This document shows, piece by piece, positions 7,573 through 15,773 of a stretch of 64,000 nt of DNA (positions within the stretch are counted from its first letter, which is position 1; each line of letters opens with the position of its first letter). Source of the stretch: Rhodanobacter soli (GTDB lineage: Bacteria > Pseudomonadota > Gammaproteobacteria > Xanthomonadales > Rhodanobacteraceae); NCBI RefSeq assembly GCF_040548735.1, contig NZ_JBEPSD010000001.1:1302001-1366000 (forward strand), given 5' to 3'. Under the pieces are notes generated by a model. It was not told the DNA's origin. It worked only from the letters and a program-made list of their open reading frames with translations, and did no database searches. The position numbers were made by a program, and so were the translations under genes.

Positions 7573-7671
7573 CCTCCCCCTGCGAGCAGGGGGAGGCCGG
7601 GAGGGGGTGCTTTTGACTTTGATGGGAAGAGCAACCCCTCCCCAACCCTCCCCTGCCTTGCAGGGGAGGGA
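7573..7671. repeat. Bipartite G+C-rich palindromic repeat (REP/BIME-like)
   Basis: Two hairpins face each other between djlA and rpe: one with stem CTCCCCCTGC/GCAGGGGGAG near 7573-7594 and one with stem CCCTCCCCTGC/GCAGGGGAGGG near 7647-7671. Flanking G-rich and C-rich tracts can also pair across the whole element. A 24-base core (7634-7657) recurs exactly, in opposite orientation, inside lpdA at 27899-27922, showing that this is a dispersed family. Confidence 0.75.
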
Positions 7672-7682
7672 GCACATTTCGT

Positions 7683-8495
7683 CTATTTGAAGCCGCGTGC
7701 TTCCTTGATCCGGTCGTACGCGGCGTTGATCTCGCTGGCGCGCGACTCGGCGCGCTTGCGCATGTCTTCGGGCAGGTCGCCGAGGCGATCGGGGTGGTGT
7801 TCGGAGATCAGCTTGCGATAGGCGCGCTTCACCGCGCGGTCGTCGGCGTTGCGGTCGATGCCGAGCACCGCGTACGGGTCCGGCCCCTGCGGCGCGCGCT
7901 GCGGCGGCACATAGCCGCCGCCGGTGCCGTAAGCGTGGCCATAACCGCGCGACCCGCCGGCAGCGGCGTTCCAGGCGTAGCCCTTCATCGCCATCAGCGC
8001 CATCAGCTCCATGTCGCTGATCCGCAGCGCGAACGCCAGCTGGCGCAGGATCGCCATCTTCTCCGGCGGCGGGTTGCCCTCGGCCAGCACGGTCTCGATC
8101 ACCACGTCGAGCACCGGGAACCCATGGTCGCGGCGCAGGCCGACCCAGTTGCGCAGTGCGGTGATGGTCTGGGTGACGTCGAATTCCGGCTGCTTGCCGA
8201 CGTTGAAGCTGGCCACCGCCTGCTTGCGCTGCTCGACATCCAGGCTCATCCGCGTCATCAGGCGTTCGGCGATCGCGATCTCCTGCTCCGACACGCGGCC
8301 ATCGGACTTCGCCACCGCACCGAGCAAGGTGAACAGCGGACCGACGAAGCCGCCGGCTTCCGGCGTGGCGCGCTTGCGCTGGCTGTAGCGCATGTTGTCG
8401 AAAATGAAGCCCAGCACCGCGCCGGTGATGGCACCGGGCATGTGGCCGATGAGCAGGCCGAAGAACGCGAACCACAACGTGTAGGTAAAACTCAT
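7683..8495 (-). CDS. djlA: DjlA-type membrane co-chaperone (TerB-like domain plus J domain)
   Basis: A 270-residue J-domain protein. The N-terminus (about 5-33, glycine-rich) is a membrane anchor like that of DjlA. Residues about 50-165 resemble the TerB-like helical domain (AVAKSDGRVSEQEIAIAERL). A glycine/tyrosine-rich linker follows, then the J domain (206-268) with the essential HPD at 234-236 (SEHHPDRLG), which stimulates DnaK ATPase. ATG at 8495 overlaps the stop of the upstream cytochrome gene (ATGA), so the two are probably translationally coupled. A longer upstream reading frame only runs through the cytochrome gene and is rejected. Confidence 0.9.
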   Translation of the reverse strand: MSFTYTLWFAFFGLLIGHMPGAITGAVLGFIFDNMRYSQRKRATPEAGGFVGPLFTLLGAVAKSDGRVSEQEIAIAERLMTRMSLDVEQRKQAVASFNVGKQPEFDVTQTITALRNWVGLRRDHGFPVLDVVIETVLAEGNPPPEKMAILRQLAFALRISDMELMALMAMKGYAWNAAAGGSRGYGHAYGTGGGYVPPQRAPQGPDPYAVLGIDRNADDRAVKRAYRKLISEHHPDRLGDLPEDMRKRAESRASEINAAYDRIKEARGFK

Positions 8496-8812
8496 GGCTG
8501 CCCCTGCGGCTGCGGCGACTGCACGCTGTACCAGCGCGCCAGCGCGTCGAGTTCGGCGTCGCTGACCGGGCCGATCGCGGCGCGCATCACCGGGATGTTG
8601 CGCCGGCCGTCGCGATACTGTTTCAGCGCGTCGCGCAGGTAGTCCAGCCGCTGGCCGGCCAGGTGCGGCACGCCGGGCATGCTGGCGTGGCCGCTGGCCC
8701 CGTGGCAGGCGGCGCACAGGCCCAGCCGGGTCGGCGGGGTTGGGGTCTGCGCACGGATCGGGAGGACGGCGAGCAGGCAGAGCGCCGCGGGCAATAGGAT
8801 TCGCATCGGCAA
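8492..8812 (-). CDS. Small periplasmic c-type cytochrome
   Basis: A 106-residue class I cytochrome c. The N-terminus has a signal peptide ending near residue 22 ([12 protein letters not shown]), followed by the single haem-attachment motif CAACH (33-37) and a likely distal Met ligand in [10 protein letters not shown]. The C-terminal helix [14 protein letters not shown] is typical. It probably carries electrons in the periplasm, but its partner cannot be read from sequence. It overlaps djlA by four bases, an unusual pairing. ATG codons at 8812 and 8806 are both possible starts. Confidence 0.88.
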   Translation of the reverse strand: MPMRILLPAALCLLAVLPIRAQTPTPPTRLGLCAACHGASGHASMPGVPHLAGQRLDYLRDALKQYRDGRRNIPVMRAAIGPVSDAELDALARWYSVQSPQPQGQP

Positions 8813-8870
8813 CCAATGGGGCCAAAGGTCGCCAATTCTAGCAGCGCGCCCGGATTCCCCGAGGCCGCGT

Positions 8871-8900
8871 TTCCGGCACCCCGGTCGCAGCGGCTAGAAT
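8871..8900 (+). promoter_or_regulatory. Possible sigma70 promoter for purC
   Basis: TAGAAT at 8895-8900 fits a -10 element and TTCCGG at 8871-8876 is a weak -35 with an 18-base spacer. The same GCTAGAATGG context occurs before dinB. Confidence 0.33.
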
Positions 8901-8932
8901 GGGCGCTTCCCCGCCACGTGGAACCCGCTGCC

Positions 8933-9829
8933 GTGCCCACCACCCTGCCGCAATCGAACCTGCCCGGCCTTGAGCTGATCCATCGCGGCAAGGTGCGCGA
9001 TGTCTACGCGTTGTCCGACGATCGGCTGCTGATGGTGGCCACCGACAGGCTGTCGGCGTTCGACGTGGTGATGCCCAACCCGATCCCCGGCAAGGGCGAG
9101 ATGCTCACCCAGATCTCCAATTTCTGGTTTGGCAAGACCGCGCACCTGGTACCGAACCACCTGCTCGACGTGCCGCTGGCCGAGGTGCTGCCGCCCGGCA
9201 CCGACCTCAAGCTGTACGAGAAGCGCGCGGTGGTGACGCGGCGGCTGAAGCCGGTGCCGGTGGAGGCGATCGCGCGCGGCTATCTGATCGGCTCCGGCTG
9301 GAAGGATTACCAGGCGACCGGCTCGCTGTGCGGCATCGCCTTGCCCGCCGGCCTCAAGCAGGCGCAGCAGCTGCCCGCACCGATCTTCACGCCGTCGACC
9401 AAGGCCGCGGTGGGCGACCACGACCAGAACGTCAGCTTCGACGCGGTGGTGGACGCGGTCGGCGCCGACCTGGCCAACCAGGTGCGCGACGCCACGCTGG
9501 CGATCTACCAGTGGGCGGCCGCCTATGCGGCCGAACGCGGCATCATCATCGCCGACACCAAGTTCGAATTCGGCACCGACGCCAACGGCAAGCTGTACGT
9601 GATGGACGAGATGCTGACACCGGACTCCTCGCGCTTCTGGCCGGCCGACGAATACCGCACTGGGATCAGCCCGCCCAGCTACGACAAGCAGTTCGTGCGC
9701 GACTGGCTGGAGACGCAGGACTGGAACAAGACCGCGCCTGGCCCGGTGATTCCGGACGAGGTGATCGCCCGCACCGCCGCCAAGTACGCCGAGGCCTTGC
9801 AGCGGCTGGCCGGTATCCGGCTCGACTGA
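8933..9829 (+). CDS. purC: Phosphoribosylaminoimidazole-succinocarboxamide synthase (SAICAR synthetase)
   Basis: PurC joins aspartate to CAIR with ATP in purine synthesis. The 298-residue protein has [40 protein letters not shown], the nucleotide/substrate stretch [22 protein letters not shown] and [17 protein letters not shown] at 8933 is chosen because the resulting start [19 protein letters not shown] matches Xanthomonadales PurC; GTG 8918 and the longer frame to 8816 look artificial. It is divergent from the cytochrome/djlA pair and followed after 21 bases by a DUF962 gene. Confidence 0.95.
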   Translation: MPTTLPQSNLPGLELIHRGKVRDVYALSDDRLLMVATDRLSAFDVVMPNPIPGKGEMLTQISNFWFGKTAHLVPNHLLDVPLAEVLPPGTDLKLYEKRAVVTRRLKPVPVEAIARGYLIGSGWKDYQATGSLCGIALPAGLKQAQQLPAPIFTPSTKAAVGDHDQNVSFDAVVDAVGADLANQVRDATLAIYQWAAAYAAERGIIIADTKFEFGTDANGKLYVMDEMLTPDSSRFWPADEYRTGISPPSYDKQFVRDWLETQDWNKTAPGPVIPDEVIARTAAKYAEALQRLAGIRLD

Positions 9830-9850
9830 ACTTCCAACCGGGGGAATGCC

Positions 9851-10321
9851 ATGCGCACCATGCAGGACTGGCTCGACAGCTACAGCGGCGACCATCAGAA
9901 CCCGATCAATCAGGTGTTCCACTGGTTCTGCGTGCCGCCGATCGTGTGGTCGGTGATCGCCCTGCTGTGGGCGATTCCGGTACCGGCCGCATTCGCCCGC
10001 CCCGGCGCCTGGGCCGTGCTGGTGATGGTGCTGGCGTTCTACTGGTACTGGCGGCGCTCGCACCGGCTGGCGGTCGGTCTGCTGATCGTGTTTGCGCTGC
10101 TCGGCCTGCTCACCAACCTTCTGTACGGGCGACTCGGCGCCGCGCAACTGTGCTACCTCGCGGTCGGCGTGTTCGTGGTCGCCTGGATCGGCCAGTTCAT
10201 CGGGCACAAGTTCGAGGGACGCAAACCCAGCTTCCTCACCGATCTTTCCTACCTGCTGATCGGCCCGGCCTGGCTGATGGCCAAGCTGCTGCGCAAACTG
10301 GGATTCAAGCAAGTCACATGA
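9851..10321 (+). CDS. DUF962/Mpo1-like membrane protein
   Basis: A 156-residue membrane protein of the DUF962 (Mpo1/YGL010w) family. The family signatures HQNPINQVFHWFCVPPIVW near the start and FIGHKFEGRKPSFLTDLSYL near the end are visible, with three to four hydrophobic segments between and after them. Yeast Mpo1 is an iron-dependent dioxygenase of 2-hydroxy fatty acids and the conserved histidines are thought to bind iron; whether this bacterial member does the same is inference. Its stop overlaps the start of the next gene (ATGA). Confidence 0.85.
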   Translation: MRTMQDWLDSYSGDHQNPINQVFHWFCVPPIVWSVIALLWAIPVPAAFARPGAWAVLVMVLAFYWYWRRSHRLAVGLLIVFALLGLLTNLLYGRLGAAQLCYLAVGVFVVAWIGQFIGHKFEGRKPSFLTDLSYLLIGPAWLMAKLLRKLGFKQVT

Positions 10322-10725
10322 CCACCCTGCTTACCGTCATCAGCAGCCTGCTCTGGTGGGTGCTGTACAGCAGCATGGCTGCGCTGGTGTTCGCCCTGAT
10401 CGGCTGGTCCGTATTGCGCTGGACCGAGCGCTGCGCGGTGGTGTTCAACCGCATCTATCTCGCCTGCCTGCTGTGGACCATGCTCGGCCTGCTGCTGGTG
10501 GTCGGCGTGGCCGCGTACGAAGGCCACCTGCATCCGCCCTACGGCGCGCTGCTGAGCTCCGGCCTGCTGCGCTGGATGCTGGTGCTGGACATGCTGATCG
10601 GCAGCGTCCTGCTGTGGCGGCTGGTGCCGCGCATCGACGCCCGCCGCATCCGCCCCGGCAGCGCCTGCATGGCGGTGGCGGTGATCATGGCGATCAGTTT
10701 CGGCGTCGCCACCAGCCTGGCGTGA
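10318..10725 (+). CDS. Uncharacterised four-helix membrane protein
   Basis: A 135-residue protein made almost wholly of hydrophobic segments (about 5-35, 47-68, 78-100 and 113-133) separated by short charged loops such as RWTERCAVVFNR and RIDARRIRPG. No family is recognised. The start ATG at 10318 overlaps the stop of the DUF962 gene, so the pair is probably one operon with purC. Confidence 0.75.
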   Translation: MTTLLTVISSLLWWVLYSSMAALVFALIGWSVLRWTERCAVVFNRIYLACLLWTMLGLLLVVGVAAYEGHLHPPYGALLSSGLLRWMLVLDMLIGSVLLWRLVPRIDARRIRPGSACMAVAVIMAISFGVATSLA

Positions 10726-10733
10726 GAATCCAC

Positions 10734-10766
10734 GAAAACGCGAGGGGCGGGTTGCCCGCCCCTCGC
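10734..10766 (-). terminator. Strong intrinsic terminator, minus-strand side
   Basis: A perfect 12-bp stem, GCGAGGGGCGGG at 10740-10751 and its complement at 10755-10766, with a three-base loop, is followed on the minus strand by GTTTTCG. It ends the gene at 10772-11200 and may also stop transcripts from the convergent plus-strand operon. Confidence 0.8.
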
Positions 10767-10771
10767 GCGAC

Positions 10772-11200
10772 TCACGCGTGCGCCAGCATGCTGCCGAAGA
10801 ACACCGCCATGATGCCGAGGATGATCGCTCCCAGCACGATGCCGATCACGCTGTAGACCAGCTGCACCATGCACGCCTTGCCGTAGCCGATCTGGCTGCC
10901 GTTCTGCGCCAGCAGCAAATAGTTCACCACGGCCGCGCCGACCAGGAAATTCACGATCAGCGACAACAGCCCGCCGGCGGCCCCGTGCGTCACCATGCCC
11001 ACGACCACCATCGCAATGGCCACCGCGATCCAGGTCAGCACCAGAGCGCCGATCGCGCGCACGTAGGACGGCATGTAGCCGACCACCAGGCGGAACGACA
11101 CGCTCAGCACCAGCGCCGCGACCAGGATGCCCACGACGATCATCACCAGGATCCCGAACAGCCCCATGCTGGCCAGCGCGGCCAACGAAGAAGTACCCAT
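10772..11200 (-). CDS. Uncharacterised polytopic membrane protein (Gly/Val/Ile-rich)
   Basis: A 142-residue protein with four hydrophobic segments (about 12-38, 46-72, 77-98 and 112-140). The only polar features are short loops such as GYMPSYVRAIG and QNGSQIGYGKAC. The sequence suggests an inner-membrane protein, but no family can be named. It stands alone between a strong terminator and the polymerase gene's divergent promoter region. Confidence 0.75.
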   Translation of the reverse strand: MGTSSLAALASMGLFGILVMIVVGILVAALVLSVSFRLVVGYMPSYVRAIGALVLTWIAVAIAMVVVGMVTHGAAGGLLSLIVNFLVGAAVVNYLLLAQNGSQIGYGKACMVQLVYSVIGIVLGAIILGIMAVFFGSMLAHA

Positions 11201-11357
11201 ACAACCCCCTAGTCAGTGGAAGGAAAACCGCCCGGCGGCATCCCCATGCCGTCCGCTCTCCCCGGCGGTGGCGCCAGCCTAACCGATGGCCGCGCCGCCG
11301 TCTCCCGCGGCGAGATCCGCCCGCGCTATATCATCGAACCGCCATGCGAGACACGTG

Positions 11358-12740
11358 ATGAGCCTGCGCAGCCTGTTCGTCGACTTCAACAGCTACTTCG
11401 CCTCGGTCGAGCAGCACGAGGAGCCGGGCCTGCGCGGCCGTCCGGTCGGCGTGGCGCCGGTGGCGGCCGAAACCACCAGCCTGATCGCCGCCAGCTACGA
11501 GGCCAAGGCGTTCGGCGTGGGCACCGGCACCATGGTGCGCGAGGCACGGCGGCGCTGCCCCGACATCCAGATCCGCGTCGCGCGGCCGGAACGCTACGTG
11601 GCCTGGCATCACCGGCTGATGGAGGCGATCAACCACGCGATTCCGGTAGGCCGGGTCGGCTCGATCGACGAAGTGGCCTGCGAACTGGTCGGCCGCCAGC
11701 GTCGGCGCGAGGTCGCCGAGGAAATCGCGCGGCAAGTGAAGCACGAGATCGCGCTGGCCGCGCCCGGCGGCGCGATCCGCTGCTCGATCGGCATCGCGCC
11801 GAACGATTTCCTGGCCAAGACCGCCTCGGACATGAAGAAGCCCGACGGCCTCACCGTGATCGAACTGGCCGACCTGCCACATGCACTTCACAGGCTGGCT
11901 TTGCGCGACCTGTGCGGCATCGGCCCGTCGATGGAAGCGCGCCTGCACGAAGCCGGCATCACCAGCGTGGCCCAGCTCACCGCCGCCTCGAAGCTGGTGC
12001 TGCGCCGCGCCTGGGGCGGCATCGAAGGCGAGTGCATGTGGGGCCTGCTACGTGGCGCCTGGCTGCCCAGCGCGCCCACCGAACGCGGCTCGATCGGCCA
12101 CTCGCACGTGCTGGGCCCGGAACTGCGCACGCCCGCCGGCGCCCGCGCCGTACTGAAGAAGCTGCTGGTGAAGGCGGCGATGCGCATGCGCCGCGAGGAA
12201 ATGCTCGGTGGCGCCATGGCCGTACGCATCCGCTTCATCGGCCACGACCAGCGCTGGGAACGCGACCTCGCCTTCGACCCCACCGACGACAGCCGCGAAC
12301 TGCTGCGCCTGCTCAACGGCATGCTCGACAGCGGCAATCGCCGCCGCCCACTGCCCGGCCCGGTGAACGCCACCCCGCTCTCGGTCAGCGTGACCCTGAT
12401 GCGCCTGGTGCCACGCACGCAAAGCAGCGGCTCGCTGTTCGCGTCCACGCAAGACACCGGTCGCGTCGACGCCGGCCGTATTGATGCATTGGTCGACCGC
12501 ATCAACGCGAAGTTCGGCTACAACAAACTCTACTTCGGCAGCATGCAGCTCGCGCTGGAACACGACGCCGCGCCGATGCGCATTCCGTTCAACCGCGTGC
12601 CCGATACGAAGAGCGAGAACGAGGCCACGCACGAGAGCGATGCCAGCCACGATCCTTTGTGGCTGCAGACGATGAACCGCTTCAAGGCAATCGCCGAGGG
12701 TGAGCATCGGCGGCGGGAGCGTGGTGACCGGAAAGGCTGA
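11358..12740 (+). CDS. Y-family translesion DNA polymerase, non-DinB type
   Basis: A 460-residue polymerase of the Y family, which copies damaged DNA. The first catalytic motif is FVDFNSYFASVE with Asp9, differing from the DinB form HVDMDAFYASVE found elsewhere in this window. The second motif is GSIDEVACEL with Asp104 and Glu105. SYEAKAFGVGTG, CSIGIAPNDFLAKTASDMKKPDG and the helix-hairpin-helix LCGIGPSMEARLHEAGI are also present. The C-terminal portion is longer than in DinB and ends in a basic tail (EHRRRERGDRKG). ATG 11358 is preferred over an upstream frame without family sequence. There is no adjacent LexA/ImuA-type gene, so it is not an imuAB-dnaE2 cassette. Confidence 0.88.
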   Translation: MSLRSLFVDFNSYFASVEQHEEPGLRGRPVGVAPVAAETTSLIAASYEAKAFGVGTGTMVREARRRCPDIQIRVARPERYVAWHHRLMEAINHAIPVGRVGSIDEVACELVGRQRRREVAEEIARQVKHEIALAAPGGAIRCSIGIAPNDFLAKTASDMKKPDGLTVIELADLPHALHRLALRDLCGIGPSMEARLHEAGITSVAQLTAASKLVLRRAWGGIEGECMWGLLRGAWLPSAPTERGSIGHSHVLGPELRTPAGARAVLKKLLVKAAMRMRREEMLGGAMAVRIRFIGHDQRWERDLAFDPTDDSRELLRLLNGMLDSGNRRRPLPGPVNATPLSVSVTLMRLVPRTQSSGSLFASTQDTGRVDAGRIDALVDRINAKFGYNKLYFGSMQLALEHDAAPMRIPFNRVPDTKSENEATHESDASHDPLWLQTMNRFKAIAEGEHRRRERGDRKG

Positions 12741-12862
12741 TTCGCGACACTCTTTGTGAAATATCCAGATTTGTCCGCTTGACGGAGTCATCAAGAAACA
12801 TCGACCATCCCGATGCGTAATCCTCGACGCGGGGTCTGGCAAGCGCTAGCCACAAGGACAAC

Positions 12863-13489
12863 ATGCGATACGTTGGGCGTATTACCGACTGGAATGACGA
12901 TAAGGGCTTTGGCTTCGTGACACCCAACGGTGGTGGCGATCGAGCCTTTGTCCACATCAAGGCGTTTGAGCGCCCATCACCGCGTCCAGTCTCGGGCCAA
13001 CTCATTTCCTACGAGCCGCGAAAGGATGGGCGAGGCCGCTTCAATGCCGCAGCCATTCGACTCGTCACTCCGCAACAAGAAAAGCGCATCAGCCGGCGCA
13101 GCGGCTGGCCGAGAAAGGCCATTGCTACATTATTTCTCGTAGCATTGGTGATCGGCTGGTTTCTCTCCAGGATCCCGACAATCATCCTGCTTATCTATGG
13201 CGCAATGAGTGTCCTCACCTTTGCCATGTATGGCATCGATAAGTCTGCTGCTGTAAACAACCGCTGGCGCACTCAGGAAAGCACGCTGCACTTTGCCGGG
13301 CTTTTGGGTGGATGGCCCGGCGCCTTGTTCGCACAAGATGTCTTTCACCACAAATCCAGAAAGGCTGAATTCCAGTTCGTCTTCTGGGTTACCGCCACAC
13401 TGAACTGCGTGGCGCTCGCGTGGTTGCTTGCAGATGGCAAGGCCACCGCCATCAATCACGCCATGTTTGAAACCATGATGGGCGGCTGA
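12863..13489 (+). CDS. Cold-shock domain fused to DUF1294 membrane domain
   Basis: A 208-residue fusion. Residues 1-68 are a cold-shock domain with the RNP1 motif KGFGFVTP and the RNP2-like RAFVHI; these bind single-stranded RNA or DNA. After a basic linker (EKRISRRSGWPRK) come hydrophobic segments at about 85-125 and 170-190 with the DUF1294 signature MYGIDKSAAVNNRWRTQE and LLGGWPGALFAQDVFHHKS. The arrangement is known in bacteria, and would hold a nucleic-acid-binding domain at the inner membrane. G+C is strikingly low: rows 13141 and 13201 are 50% and 47%, against 72% in row 11461, indicating recent acquisition. Confidence 0.88.
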   Translation: MRYVGRITDWNDDKGFGFVTPNGGGDRAFVHIKAFERPSPRPVSGQLISYEPRKDGRGRFNAAAIRLVTPQQEKRISRRSGWPRKAIATLFLVALVIGWFLSRIPTIILLIYGAMSVLTFAMYGIDKSAAVNNRWRTQESTLHFAGLLGGWPGALFAQDVFHHKSRKAEFQFVFWVTATLNCVALAWLLADGKATAINHAMFETMMGG

Positions 13490-13516
13490 CATTTCATTCA
13501 CGCGAGCACACATTGT

Positions 13517-15655
13517 TCACTGACTTCTGACGCGCAAGTTCGCATCACGCACAGCCTCGACAAAACCACCAAACGGAATATCCGTAATCCCCACCAATCC
13601 GATATGGCTGTTCTCGCCATCGAGCAGGCGGCCGGTCACCGGCTGGTCGGTGTACTGGAACCAATGCGCGCCGACGATGTTCGGATCGCTTGCCGCGGCG
13701 GCGATGAACTTTGCGTAGGCCTCGCCACGCTGCTGTTCGTTCCACACTGAAACCACGCCCTTGCCGAACGGGCCGCGGTCGTCCGAACCGAAGTGGAATT
13801 CGCTGATCAGCACCGGTTTGTCCAGCGCGTGCATCGCGGTGGCGTCGAAGCCGTGCTGGGGCAGGTCGGCGTAGACGTTGAAGCTAACCACGTCGCAGTA
13901 CTCGGCGCAGGCGGCGACGGCTTCGGGGGTATTCACGGCGAAGCGGCCGCCGAGGAACAGGTGGTGCGGGTCGTGGCGGCGGATGGCTTCGGCCACGGTG
14001 CGGAAATAGGTGTCGGCGTAGCGCCGCAGCCAGGCGCTGTAGTCGCGGGCGATCGCCGGGTGCGCTTCGTTCGGCGCGGGCGCAGCGAAGCCGGTGACGT
14101 TCAGCGCATCCCATGAGGTGAGTGCGATGCCCCACGCCGCGGCCAGTGTTTCCGGCGCCGCGTACTGCTGGCGCAGAAGCGCGATGAAGGCCTGCTTGGC
14201 CGGGCTCTTCGTGTCGCCGGCCAGCGTGCCCAGCGCCAGACCCCAGCGGCCTTGCGGGCCGGTGCCGGCCCAGGCCAGTTCGTTGTCGGCGAAGTAGCCG
14301 AGCAGCCAGGGATCGTCGCGCACGCCGGCGCTCGCCTTGGTCACTGCCTGCTCGGCGGCCCGCGCGAAACGCGGGTCGAACGGATCGGGCATGCGACCCC
14401 AGTAGTCGTAGCCGCTGGCGACGTTGGCGTAGTCGCCGGCGATGTTGATCGAGCGCGTATACGGCAGCCGGTGCGCCTGGCCCAGCGCGTCGTCGCTCCA
14501 GTTGCCGATGGTGTTGAAACCCCAGGCCCGCAGCCGCTGCAACGTGCGTGCGCGCCACGCGGCCAGCCAGTGTTTGCCATCGACGCGATACAGGTTCGCC
14601 GCATAGAAATCGAACCAGCGGCCGTGGTTGTAACCGATGCCCTGGCTGGCGCCCTGGTCCCCGCTGCGATTGTCGCCACGGCCGTAGAACGCCGCCCACT
14701 CGCCGCTGTCCGGCGGCAGGTCCCGGAACATGAACTCGCGGCCCTCGACATAGCTGCGCCCGCCGTCGGCCGTCACGGCGTTGACGCCGAGCGAGAAGAA
14801 CGCGTGGCCGTCGGGTGTCACCAGTTGCCAGCGGCCACCCTGCTTCTGCGCGTGGAACCAGCCGGTCCTGGCAAGACTTTGGACGTCCAGACGTCCGCCG
14901 TATGCATCCATCCCTTGCGGCGCTGCCTTCGCCTTCTCGAGTGCTGCCCGTTCGTTAGCATGCACGGCGCGCAAGGCCGCATCGGAATCGATTTTCTCCG
15001 GCCAGCGGGCGCGGCTGGCCTGGCCGTAACGGTCGACGATGCCGCTGTAGGCAGCTTGCTGCAGGGCCTGGCCGGATACCGCCTCGACGCGTCCCAGCAG
15101 CAGGGCCTGCGCAGCCTGCGGCGCCGGGATGCCGAACCGCAGCGTGCGCACCGCAGGCGGATCGAGCGTGCCTTCCACCGTGGTGGCGAACAGGATGGCC
15201 CGGCCGTGGTCGTCGAACGGCATCGGCGGCGCAGCCTGCATGCCCATGGCGCGTGGGCTCGCTGCGTGCAGGGGAATCACCAGCATCTGCGCCGGGCCGG
15301 CCGGGAGGCCGACCTGCGCGCGCAGGTACTGGTCCGGGCTCGCGCCGTCGATGTCGACGGTCAGCGTGACCGCCCACGGCATCGCGTTCTGCACCTGCAC
15401 GCGCAGCTCGTCGCCAGCGGACCATGCACGCGCCGGTGTCACCGTCAGCGTCGGCGCGGCGGCCGCTTCGAAGGTGTAGCGCTGCAGGGTGAAACCGGCG
15501 ACCGCCTGCGGTGCGCCATCGCGGCGCACGTGATCCAGCGTGACAGGCGCCGTCGACGCGGGCGCGGCCAGGTCGATCGACGCCACCGGCGCATCCGCAT
15601 GACAACCGCCCAATGCGAGCAGGCTCAGGCAACCGGCGAAGACGATCCGTTTCAT
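13517..15655 (-). CDS. Lipoprotein glycoside hydrolase, clan GH-A, agarase-like
   Basis: A 712-residue exported enzyme. The start MKRIVFAGCLSLLALGGCHAD is a lipoprotein signal with lipobox LGGC, so the protein should be lipid-anchored. An N-terminal beta-rich region to about residue 220 precedes a TIM-barrel domain. FFSLGVNAVTADGG, RLRAWGFNTIGNWSD and YTRSINIAG match beta-agarase-like (GH50-type) enzymes. The likely acid/base Glu is in GYFADNELAW (near 457) and the nucleophile in VLISEFHFGSDDRG (near 619). The natural substrate may be a galactan or a related polysaccharide and cannot be decided by eye. ATG 15655 gives a perfect signal peptide; the longer frame to 15844 does not. Confidence 0.82.
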   Translation of the reverse strand: MKRIVFAGCLSLLALGGCHADAPVASIDLAAPASTAPVTLDHVRRDGAPQAVAGFTLQRYTFEAAAAPTLTVTPARAWSAGDELRVQVQNAMPWAVTLTVDIDGASPDQYLRAQVGLPAGPAQMLVIPLHAASPRAMGMQAAPPMPFDDHGRAILFATTVEGTLDPPAVRTLRFGIPAPQAAQALLLGRVEAVSGQALQQAAYSGIVDRYGQASRARWPEKIDSDAALRAVHANERAALEKAKAAPQGMDAYGGRLDVQSLARTGWFHAQKQGGRWQLVTPDGHAFFSLGVNAVTADGGRSYVEGREFMFRDLPPDSGEWAAFYGRGDNRSGDQGASQGIGYNHGRWFDFYAANLYRVDGKHWLAAWRARTLQRLRAWGFNTIGNWSDDALGQAHRLPYTRSINIAGDYANVASGYDYWGRMPDPFDPRFARAAEQAVTKASAGVRDDPWLLGYFADNELAWAGTGPQGRWGLALGTLAGDTKSPAKQAFIALLRQQYAAPETLAAAWGIALTSWDALNVTGFAAPAPNEAHPAIARDYSAWLRRYADTYFRTVAEAIRRHDPHHLFLGGRFAVNTPEAVAACAEYCDVVSFNVYADLPQHGFDATAMHALDKPVLISEFHFGSDDRGPFGKGVVSVWNEQQRGEAYAKFIAAAASDPNIVGAHWFQYTDQPVTGRLLDGENSHIGLVGITDIPFGGFVEAVRDANLRVRSQ

Positions 15656-15773
15656 GATCCGCGACCTTCGTTGAAAGGCCGAGTATGGCGCGCGAAGGTG
15701 AAGCGCAGCCATCGCGATGCATGCGCGCGAGCGTCCACGGATTTTTCGCAACGCACGCGGCGGTACCGTGTAG

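Noticed and set aside
8894..10312. Long minus-strand open frame opposite purC and the DUF962 gene
   Set aside because: Its translation is Gln/His/Arg-rich low-complexity typical of a high-G+C shadow; purC on the other strand has full family motifs.
10734..10766. sRNA at the 12-bp hairpin between convergent genes
   Set aside because: The stem directly follows a minus-strand gene and has a T-run on that strand, so it is better explained as its terminator.
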